From: an uncultured Opitutia bacterium
GTDB taxonomy: Bacteria > Verrucomicrobiota > Verrucomicrobiia > Opitutales > UBA953
Direction: 5' to 3'
Length of the DNA stretch: 8,996 bases
Assembly (NCBI GenBank): GCA_903910245.1
Contig: CAIVYX010000123.1
Span: 1-8,996 of the forward strand
The first letter of the stretch is position 1, and each line of letters starts with the position of its first letter. This document shows positions 1 to 4,712 of this stretch, piece after piece. The notes beneath the pieces are model-generated. The model was not told the origin of the DNA. It made no database searches and worked only from the letters and a program-made list of their open reading frames with translations. The position numbers and the translations under genes were made by a program.

Positions 1-59
1 ATGTCGTGACGCGGTTCCGACCCTACCTTGTCCCCGTGCCAGCGAAACCCTTGCCCCCT

Positions 60-112
60 CGCGACTATGGGGGATTTGGCTCCTCAGTGACGCTAAATCC
101 CCCATAGTCGCG
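60..112. repeat. Perfect 18-bp inverted repeat abutting a start codon
   Basis: Arms 60-77 (CGCGACTATGGGGGATTT) and 95-112 are exact reverse complements. In RNA the stem can extend inward through a G-U and two G-C pairs (78-80 with 92-94), leaving an 11-base loop at 81-91. The right arm ends two bases before the ATG at 115, so a transcript that includes both arms would carry a very stable hairpin at the ribosome entry site. Neither side has a run of T, so a classical intrinsic terminator is unlikely. It could be a translational control element, a REP-type element, or a factor-dependent terminator of an upstream gene. I see no gene in 1-59. Confidence 0.85.
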
Positions 113-114
113 CT

Positions 115-1386
115 ATGCTGCTCCCCCTGCTTCTACTGGCTGCGATTCCGCCGACGATTTCCGATGAAGCGAAGGTGCCGCCGTATACCTTGCCCGATCC
201 GCTCTTGTGTGCCGATGGACGTAAGGTGACCGACGCAAAGATGTGGACCGCGGTCCGCCGTCCGGAGGTCTTCCGTCTCGTTGAGGAGAACATGTTCGGC
301 CGCACGCCGGATACCTCGAAGTTGCAGGCTGACGCCGTGGTCGAAATCCGCGAGCAGTCGAAGGATGCCTTCGGCGGTAAGGCCACGCGCACCCAGTTCA
401 AAGTCTGGCCGATCGGCAAGAAGGGTCCATCGTTCGATATGCTGCTCTACGTGCCTAACGCGGCGAAGCGTCCCGCACCGGTGTTCGTCGGGCTTAATTT
501 CGGCAGCAATCATACAACGACCGAAGACCCTGCCGTCTTCGTCGCTGCAAGTTGGGTCTCCAAGCAGTGGGCCTTGAAAGGGACCACGCAGGCGGATCCG
601 GCCTTACGCGGCGGGCAGGCACGCCGCTGGGAGTTCGAAACTCTCATCGACCGCGGCTACGCTTCGGCGACGGTCTATTACGGCGATTTCGAGCCCGATC
701 ACCCCGAGGGCTGGAAGAATGGTTACCGCGCGGCGATCTCGCCTGATGGCGTAAACACGAAATGGAAAGATGGTGAATGGGGTGCGATTGGCTGCTGGGC
801 ATGGGGTCTATCACGCATGCTCGACGTCCTGGAGAGAGTCCCCTCCGTCGACGCCAAGCGCGCCGCGGTACACGGCCACTCGCGTCTCGGCAAGGCCTCG
901 CTCTGGGCCGGCGCGCAGGATCAGCGCTTTGCGTTCGTGATCTCCAATAACTCCGGTTGCGGCGGCGCCGCGCTCAACAAGCGTATTTTCGGCGAGACCG
1001 TCGGCGTTATCAGCGGCCACTACAAGGGCCGCGGTTTCCCGCATTGGTTTACCGCGCGTTTTGAGACGTTCTCGGAGAGGGAAGAGAAACTACCGCTCGA
1101 TGCGCATTACCTGCTCGCGCTCGCTGCGCCGCGTCCACTTTACGTCGCCAGCGCCTCGGAAGACAGCTGGGCCGATCCGCTCGGCGAGTTCCTGGGTGCT
1201 GTGCACGCCGATCCCGTCTATCAGGTCCTCGGCCAGCCTGGCCTTGGCACCAAGGAATATCCGCCCGTCAGCAAGTCCGTCGGAAAGACCATCGGTTACC
1301 ATATCCGCCCGGGTGCGCACGATATCCTCCTCGAGGACTGGAAGAACTACGCTGATTTCGCCGACCGCGTGATGCCAGCGAAGTAA
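115..1386 (+). CDS. Secreted CE15-type glucuronoyl esterase / alpha-beta hydrolase
   Basis: The 423-residue product fits carbohydrate esterase family 15, whose members cleave the ester between 4-O-methyl-glucuronic acid on xylan and lignin alcohols. Residues 1-15 are a short Leu-rich hydrophobic stretch, probably an export signal although it lacks basic N-terminal residues. The nucleophile elbow is GHSRLGK with Ser256; the conserved block SNNSGCGGAAL follows at 278-287, then GE at 293-294, HWF at 310-312, SEDSWADP at 348-355, and the C-terminal catalytic His402 in GAHD. The length matches bacterial CE15 enzymes. The start is fixed by an in-frame TAA at 94-96, so ATG 115 is the first possible ATG. 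No Shine-Dalgarno sequence is visible, because an 18-bp inverted repeat occupies the position. The gene is followed by tRNA-Arg and appears monocistronic. Related bacterial proteins are often annotated as acetylxylan esterase, and the exact substrate cannot be read from sequence. Confidence 0.92.
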   Translation: MLLPLLLLAAIPPTISDEAKVPPYTLPDPLLCADGRKVTDAKMWTAVRRPEVFRLVEENMFGRTPDTSKLQADAVVEIREQSKDAFGGKATRTQFKVWPIGKKGPSFDMLLYVPNAAKRPAPVFVGLNFGSNHTTTEDPAVFVAASWVSKQWALKGTTQADPALRGGQARRWEFETLIDRGYASATVYYGDFEPDHPEGWKNGYRAAISPDGVNTKWKDGEWGAIGCWAWGLSRMLDVLERVPSVDAKRAAVHGHSRLGKASLWAGAQDQRFAFVISNNSGCGGAALNKRIFGETVGVISGHYKGRGFPHWFTARFETFSEREEKLPLDAHYLLALAAPRPLYVASASEDSWADPLGEFLGAVHADPVYQVLGQPGLGTKEYPPVSKSVGKTIGYHIRPGAHDILLEDWKNYADFADRVMPAK

Positions 1387-1416
1387 GCCGTCGCTGTCGC
1401 GGCGTTTCGGGAAGGG

Positions 1417-1445
1417 TTGACTAACCCACGATTAGGGGGATTTTA
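1417..1445 (+). promoter_or_regulatory. Possible promoter of tRNA-Arg
   Basis: TTGACT at 1417-1422 differs from the -35 consensus at one base. A 17-base spacer leads to ATTTTA at 1440-1445, a weak -10, ten bases upstream of the mature tRNA 5' end at 1455. The -35 overlaps a small hairpin, GGGTT (1414-1418) with AACCC (1423-1427). The position is right for a tRNA promoter but the -10 is poor, so this is tentative. Confidence 0.35.
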
Positions 1446-1454
1446 GAACCTCAC

Positions 1455-1529
1455 GCTCCTGTATTTCAATGGATAGAATGCTAGCCTCCGAAGCCGGCGA
1501 TTTGGGTTCGACTCCCAACGGGAGCACCA
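1455..1529 (+). tRNA. tRNA-Arg (anticodon CCG), CCA encoded
   Basis: The full cloverleaf can be folded by hand. The acceptor stem is 1455-1461 with 1519-1525 (seven pairs, one T-G). The D arm is 1464-1479 with the GG of its loop at 1472-1473 region. The anticodon stem is 1481-1485 with 1493-1497, loop CTCCGAA at 1486-1492 and anticodon CCG at 1488-1490, which reads CGG. The variable loop is 4 bases, the T stem TTGGG/CCCAA is perfect, and the T loop is TTCGACT. Discriminator A1526 is followed by an encoded CCA at 1527-1529. There are two weak points: a T-T mismatch at the first D-stem pair (1464/1479), and an A-C mismatch plus a T-G wobble in the anticodon stem. It is probably functional, though partly degraded stems mean a decayed copy cannot be excluded. 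Confidence 0.85.
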
Positions 1530-1534
1530 CTTTA

Positions 1535-1550
1535 CGCGAACCAGTTCGCG
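1535..1550 (+). other. Short GC-rich stem-loop just after the tRNA
   Basis: CGCGAA (1535-1540) and TTCGCG (1545-1550) pair around the loop CCAG. The stem begins six bases after the encoded CCA. It could mark the 3' end of the tRNA precursor or guide its processing. No T run follows it; a G-rich array does, so it is not a standard intrinsic terminator. Confidence 0.5.
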
Positions 1551-1551
1551 A

Positions 1552-1589
1552 GGGATAGGGATAGGGGCAGGGACAGGGACAGGGCTGGG
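1552..1589 (+). repeat. GGGAYA hexamer array, G-quadruplex motif
   Basis: Seven runs of three or four G are separated by three- or two-base linkers (GGGATA twice, GGGGCA once, GGGACA twice, GGGCTG, then GGG). The period is six with variation in the last three bases of each unit. Four or more G3 runs with loops of three bases or fewer is the textbook pattern for an intramolecular G-quadruplex on the plus strand, and the minus strand is the matching C-rich strand. It lies between the tRNA and the next palindromic element. Confidence 0.8.
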
Positions 1590-1596
1590 TAATATT

Positions 1597-1652
1597 GGTA
1601 GGGTTGGGCATCCCTGCTCGACCGCGGCCGACCAAGGATGGTCGGCCCTACC
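1597..1652. repeat. 56-bp palindromic element (REP/MITE-like)
   Basis: The ends GGTAGGG (1597-1603) and CCCTACC (1646-1652) are perfect inverted terminal repeats. Inside, GGCCGACC (1626-1633) and GGTCGGCC (1640-1647) form an 8-bp hairpin with a 6-base loop. CATCC (1609-1613) can alternatively pair with GGATG (1636-1640). The two folds are mutually exclusive in part. No reading frame is present. The organisation is like small palindromic repeats that occur in many copies in bacterial genomes; copy number cannot be judged here because only one copy is in the window. Confidence 0.55.
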
Positions 1653-1665
1653 TCGAGACAGAACT

Positions 1666-1735
1666 CAAAGGGAGACCGGATGATTGGCTGAGGTGCATGG
1701 CCGCAGCATTCTTTCCGGTTTCCGGTCTCCCTTTG
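1666..1735. terminator. Long hairpin between convergent tRNA and MFS genes, probable bidirectional terminator
   Basis: CAAAGGGAGACCGGA (1666-1680) and its exact reverse complement (1721-1735) form a 15-bp stem. A smaller inner pairing, GCTG (1687-1690) with CAGC (1704-1707), sits inside the loop. On the plus strand the stem runs into a T-rich tail (CCCTTTGCTTTAATT), as in an intrinsic terminator for the tRNA transcript. On the minus strand it begins two bases after the MFS stop codon and its T tail is weaker. Confidence 0.65.
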
Positions 1736-1737
1736 CT

Positions 1738-3023
1738 TTAATTAACGGACGTTTCCTGCTCCTGCTCTCCCGTCACCTTACTACCGACGGTGAGCATGAC
1801 GACGAAGCCGATGACGGCGTAGCAGATCGACGATCCGAGCAGCACATTACGCAGCTCAAAGAGGTCCGTCATCCAGCCCATGATAATCGCGGCGAAAGGC
1901 AGGAAGCCGAAGAAGCTCAGGCCGGCGACGGCGGAGACGCGGCCACGCAGTTCAGCGGGTGAACGTTCTTGGACGATGGTGTTGGCCAGGCCGACAAGCG
2001 TCGAGACGCCGACGGCAAGGCAGACAAGCGAGACGCCCGCCCAAATCAGTTCGTGCGACTGGCTGAGGCTGACGAGCGCACCACAGGCGAGGACCATCCC
2101 GGTGAGAATGGCGATACGGCGAAGGCTCGGGCGCAGGGCCATGATGAGGAGCGAACCGGAGACGGAGCCTGCGCCGGAGCACAGCATCAGTAGGCCCATC
2201 TGCTCCGGCGTGGCTTGCTGACCGGGCCGGCGAAGAGATCGTTCTTCAAGTACAGCGGCAGCAGCACAATGATGACCGGGAAGACGAAAAGGGTGTTGGT
2301 GGCGAGGAGCGCGACCATCGCGAGGCTGGGCTTGTCCTGACGGACGTGGCGGAAACCTTCGCCCGCGCCGCCCTGACGCTTCTGTTCTTCTTCGACGGTG
2401 CCTTGAGGGCGCCGAGGCAAGGTGGCCAAGGCGATCATCAGCGCGATGAAGGAAGCCGCGTTCAGGTAGAAGGCCCATTCGGCGCCGTAGCGGCCGACGA
2501 GATAGCCCGCGGCGGCGGGGCCGACAAGGCGGGTGGCGTGGAAGACTGCGCGGTCGACCGAGATGGCCTTCGCAACGTTTTCCTTGGCGACGAGTTCGGG
2601 GACGATCGCCGCGGCGGCGGGCATCTCGAACGAACTGGAGATGCCGAGCAAGGCCGCGGCCACGATAAGGTGCCAGGTGTGCAGGGAGCCGTGAGCGATG
2701 AGCTGGCCGATCGCGAGGGCGAAGCCGATCTGCGCAATCTGGCAGACCTGCAGGATGAAGCGTTTGTCGTGACGGTCGGCGTAGGCGCCGCCGAGCCGGA
2801 AGAGCAGGAGCATCACCAGGCCGCTCGCGAGGTGCGGCGCGGCCTGCAGTAAGCCTTCGTATTTCTGGAGCCCGTCGCGGACCACAACTTCGGTCATCAC
2901 CCAGCCTAGCGCCATACCCTGCATCCAGGTGCCCGTCATCGAGACGCCTTCGCCGATCATGTAGCGCGTGAACGGCCCGTTCGGGAAACGTTCGGCACTA
3001 GGAATGGCGGTGGGGGAGGACAT
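1738..3023 (-). pseudogene. MFS_3-family efflux transporter, disrupted by a one-base frameshift
   Basis: Two overlapping minus-strand frames together make one major facilitator protein of about 428 residues, the usual size for the EntS/MFS_3 group of 12-helix exporters of drugs or siderophores. The N-terminal part starts at ATG 3023. It carries motif A as GGAYADRHDKR (residues 78-88), a motif-C-like stretch RLVGPAAAGYLVGRYG (165-180), and ends prematurely at a TGA at 2187-2189. The C-terminal half continues in the -1 frame from about 2223, with QATPEQMG, then QERSPAELRGRVSAV, a family signature, and ends at TAA 1738-1740. The switch lies within 2221-2232 (minus strand GGCCCGGTCAG), where adding one G would restore the frame. 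I see no classical slippery heptamer, so true mutation or sequencing/assembly error are both more likely than programmed shifting. No Shine-Dalgarno sequence is apparent. The upstream region is a heptamer-repeat hairpin, and the stop is followed by a terminator hairpin. Confidence 0.88.
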
Positions 3024-3037
3024 TCGTTAGAGATTAT

Positions 3038-3121
3038 GGAGTATTGAGTATAGAGTATAGGTAAAGACAAGGTGTCGCGGGCAAATCACCCCCGATACTC
3101 CATACTCAATACTCGATACTC
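3038..3121. repeat. Facing heptamer arrays forming a long imperfect inverted repeat
   Basis: Left array: three 7-base units sharing GAGTAT with a variable first base (3038-3058). Right array: four units ending in ATACTC with variable first base G, C, A, G (3094-3121). The left array is close to the reverse complement of the right; over about 24 positions (3038-3061 against 3092-3116) I count three mismatches, around a 30-base spacer. The whole intergenic region between the hydrolase stop (3125) and the MFS start (3023) is thus a potential stem-loop in the minus-strand transcript. It may separate the two transcription units or set their ratio. Confidence 0.8.
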
Positions 3122-3124
3122 AGC

Positions 3125-3832
3125 CTACTTCTTATAGGCCTTCTCTGTCGCCTGCCAAGCGGCGTCGACGGCGGGCTTCAGCACCGAGGCTATGGCTTTG
3201 TAGCCTTCGACGTCCGGGTGGAGGTTATCTTTCAGGTAGCTGCCGGGCTTGCCTTCGCCGTTCGGGAGATTGAGTGCGACATTGATGTCCACGTACCAGA
3301 GATTCTTTCCTTCCTTCACGATCTGCTCGAGCTGGCGGTTATACTCGTCGAGCAAGGGCCATTTGGCTTTGCGAGAAGGCGCACGGGTGGTGGCCACGAA
3401 GACCACCGCGCAGTTCGGGTTCTCCTTGCGCAGGCGCGCGAGGTATTCGCGAATGCGCGCAATGGGTGCTTCGACCGGGTCGCCGGAATTGATGTCGTTG
3501 CCGCCGCACTGGAAGACGACCACGCGCGGGTGATAGGGCAGCGTGATGCGATCCATGTAGCCGAGGACCTCAGTCGTGAAGGAGCCACCGAAGCCACGGT
3601 TGATCACTGGGTAGGGCTTCATCTCCTCGCCGGCGTTCTTCCACATGCGCAGGGTGCTGGCGCCGGTGAAGAGCAGGGCATGCTGAGGCGGGGGGTTGGC
3701 TTTATCGGCGGCCTGGAAAACGGCGATGTCCTTCGCCATACGCAACGGCTGCTGGGCGAGCGGGGTATGAGGCTTGGTGACGTCGGCCGCGAAGGCGGTA
3801 ACGGCGAGGAGGCAGGCGAGGAGGATTTTCAT
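3125..3832 (-). CDS. Secreted SGNH/GDSL-family hydrolase
   Basis: The 235-residue product begins MKILLACLLAVTAFA, a clear signal peptide with likely cleavage after Ala15. SGNH blocks are present: block I as FTGASTLRMW with nucleophile Ser59 (GAS where many members have GDS), block II Gly in NRGFGGS (78-84), block III GGNDI with Asn112, and block V DNLHPD with Asp202 and His205. Members are esterases or lipases acting on acyl or acetyl groups, often on polysaccharides in this kind of genome. Substrate is unknown. An upstream in-frame ATG at 4069 would add 79 residues, but these are translated from repeat DNA and precede an obvious signal peptide, so ATG 3832 is preferred. No Shine-Dalgarno sequence is visible. 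The gene is divergent from the DUF5069 gene, and MFS lies downstream on the same strand after a 101-bp repeat-filled gap. Together with the CE15 enzyme it suggests a polysaccharide-degrading lifestyle, which is inference. Confidence 0.9.
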   Translation of the reverse strand: MKILLACLLAVTAFAADVTKPHTPLAQQPLRMAKDIAVFQAADKANPPPQHALLFTGASTLRMWKNAGEEMKPYPVINRGFGGSFTTEVLGYMDRITLPYHPRVVVFQCGGNDINSGDPVEAPIARIREYLARLRKENPNCAVVFVATTRAPSRKAKWPLLDEYNRQLEQIVKEGKNLWYVDINVALNLPNGEGKPGSYLKDNLHPDVEGYKAIASVLKPAVDAAWQATEKAYKK

Positions 3833-3910
3833 GAAAGGGGCATGGGTATGCAAAGGCAGGGAGTAGAGGAGGGCAACACTAGCGAGGGCAGGAGGACACG
3901 AGGACTGGAG

Positions 3911-3963
3911 GCAAAGAGGTGCAAAGGTGCAAATGCGGCTGGGCCGCGTGCAAAGGTGCAAAA
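3911..3963. repeat. GGTGCAAA octamer array with central hairpin
   Basis: Two direct octamers (3918-3925 and 3926-3933) and two more (3947-3954, first base C, and 3955-3962) flank a small hairpin GCGGC-TGG-GCCGC at 3935-3947. A partial unit, GCAAAGA, precedes them at 3911. The layout is iteron-like: direct pairs around a stem-loop. It lies in the 258-bp region between divergent hydrolase and DUF5069 genes. A 9-mer close to a DnaA box follows at 3963-3971. Confidence 0.75.
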
Positions 3964-3987
3964 GTGGATAACCAAGACCAAGATACG

Positions 3988-4021
3988 GGTGGCAGGTGGC
4001 GGCCTCAGGTGGCGGGTGGCG
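3988..4021. repeat. GGTGGCR heptamer array
   Basis: GGTGGCA (3988), GGTGGCG (3995), a diverged six-base unit GCCTCA (4002-4007), then GGTGGCG at 4008 and 4015, followed by GGC. The period is seven. The array shares this period, but not sequence, with the ones at 3038-3121 and 4052-4079. It is intergenic and has no coding potential I would trust. Confidence 0.7.
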
Positions 4022-4051
4022 GGCTTGATGCAGGCTTTTGTCTTTCCTCTG

Positions 4052-4079
4052 CCATCTGTCATCCGTCATCTTTCATCTA
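4052..4079. repeat. YCATCNN heptamer array directly upstream of DUF5069 gene
   Basis: Four consecutive heptamers: CCATCTG, TCATCCG, TCATCTT, TCATCTA. The core CATC is constant and the last two bases vary. The array ends 11 bases before the ATG at 4091, where a ribosome binding site would be expected, and contains no Shine-Dalgarno match. It may therefore form part of the 5' untranslated leader. The position could affect expression but nothing in the sequence proves a role. Confidence 0.7.
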
Positions 4080-4090
4080 TCTTCCCACCT

Positions 4091-4537
4091 ATGCCCCTCG
4101 TTCCTGGTCTCCTCAGCCCTTATGAAGCCGTCCGTGGCTTCGTGTATCTCCCTCGCTTGGTCTCCAAGATTCGCCTGCACGCCGCTGGTCAGCTGCATGC
4201 CGACTTCGTGAACAACCTCGGCAAGGCCTTCGACGATCGCTGCTGCCAGTATCTCGGGATCAAGTATGACGACCTTCGCGTCTGGGTGCTGCAGCATCCC
4301 GCCGCGACGCAGGACGAGGTCCTCGCCTGGGCCGAAGCTGCGGGCCGCAAACTTTCCACGAACGAGATCGAGATCTGGAACGGCTTCATGACCAAGCGTG
4401 GCTGGCGCGACGAAGCCAACGAAGTGCTCGTCCGTCGTCTCAAGGAGAACGGACTCACCGCCGAAGCCGGCGTGGATACGATGTTTGATTACATCGAGGT
4501 CGATGAAGGTCGCACGGCCCGGAAAACCGCGCTTTGA
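4091..4537 (+). CDS. DUF5069 domain protein
   Basis: The 148-residue product matches my recollection of the DUF5069 family along its full length. It opens with LLSPYEAVRGFVYLPRLVSK (7-26), then HAAGQL (30-35), LGKAFDDRCCQYLGI (43-57), IEIWNGFMTKRGWRDEA (93-109) and ends with MFDYIEVDEGR (131-141). There is no signal peptide or membrane segment, so it should be cytoplasmic. The biochemical function is not known to me. The plus frame is open far upstream (to 3218), but that stretch is antisense to the hydrolase and then repeat DNA; ATG 4091 is where family similarity starts. No Shine-Dalgarno sequence; a heptamer array fills the leader. The gene seems monocistronic, followed by a T-rich terminator-like sequence. 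Confidence 0.9.
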   Translation: MPLVPGLLSPYEAVRGFVYLPRLVSKIRLHAAGQLHADFVNNLGKAFDDRCCQYLGIKYDDLRVWVLQHPAATQDEVLAWAEAAGRKLSTNEIEIWNGFMTKRGWRDEANEVLVRRLKENGLTAEAGVDTMFDYIEVDEGRTARKTAL

Positions 4538-4548
4538 GGGGGTTTTTT
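4523..4548 (+). terminator. Weak intrinsic terminator overlapping the DUF5069 stop
   Basis: AAAACC (4523-4528) can pair with GGTTTT (4541-4546) across a 12-base loop that contains the stop codon, and the run of six T at 4543-4548 would give the U tail. The stem is short and AT-rich, so efficiency is doubtful. The T run right after the stop is the best argument. Confidence 0.35.
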
Positions 4549-4559
4549 CATAATAACGA

Positions 4560-4565
4560 TATAAT
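4560..4565 (+). promoter_or_regulatory. Perfect -10 hexamer in an AT-rich patch
   Basis: TATAAT at 4560-4565 lies in the AT-richest stretch of the window (about 4543-4567), unlike its GC-rich surroundings. No good -35 stands 16-18 bases upstream. It would serve the two small membrane-protein genes with a leader of about 140 bases. An activator-dependent promoter or chance occurrence are both possible. Confidence 0.4.
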
Positions 4566-4583
4566 TAGGGGTTGAGGCAGTTG

Positions 4584-4605
4584 GGGCTCAGCGCAAGGCT
4601 GACCC
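4584..4605 (+). other. Stem-loop in the leader of the membrane-protein genes
   Basis: GGG-C-TCAGC (4584-4592) pairs with GCTGACCC (4598-4605) with one bulged C and the loop GCAAG. CCCCC then TTTT follow at 4607-4614, so it could act as a weak terminator or attenuator between the putative promoter at 4560 and the gene at 4713. Between 4615 and 4670 I see nothing recognisable. Confidence 0.4.
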
Positions 4606-4685
4606 TCCCCCTTTTGCTAGCCGTCCCCGGGGGGCTCCTTCGCCTTGCGTCGTCATCATCCATCTAGTCCCCGCCGCGCGGGAGA

Positions 4686-4709
4686 CGGCCTCCGGGCCGG
4701 GGAGGGCCG
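4686..4709 (+). promoter_or_regulatory. Hairpin sequestering the Shine-Dalgarno sequence of the holin-like gene
   Basis: GGGGAGG (4699-4705) is a strong Shine-Dalgarno sequence seven bases before ATG 4713. It is locked in a GC-rich hairpin: CGG (4686-4688) pairs with CCG (4707-4709), and CCTCC (4689-4693) with GGAGG (4701-4705), with G4706 bulged and a 7-base loop. It thus forms eight pairs ending three bases before the start codon. Such a structure should limit initiation unless opened. Confidence 0.6.
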
Positions 4710-4712
4710 CCC

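Noticed and set aside
1455..1735. tRNA as integration site of a genomic island
   Set aside because: No integrase and no duplicated tRNA 3' end are visible; the sequence beyond is repeats and a housekeeping-type gene.
2187..2235. Programmed -1 frameshifting in the MFS gene
   Set aside because: No X-XXY-YYZ slippery heptamer at the junction, and the protein family is normally encoded in one frame.
2346..2852. Plus-strand frame of 168 codons opposite the MFS gene
   Set aside because: Shadow frame from high G+C; composition rich in Gly/Asp/Glu/Arg with no recognisable motif, while the opposite strand encodes a clear transporter.
3833..4069. N-terminal extension of the SGNH hydrolase to ATG 4069
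   Set aside because: The extension is translated repeat DNA and would bury a clear signal peptide starting at ATG 3832.
3038..4079. CRISPR array
   Set aside because: Units are only 7-8 bases with no spacers of uniform length and no cas genes.
3218..4090. Open plus-strand frame upstream of the DUF5069 start that would give a 439-residue protein
   Set aside because: It is antisense to the SGNH hydrolase and then runs through tandem repeats; family similarity begins only at ATG 4091.
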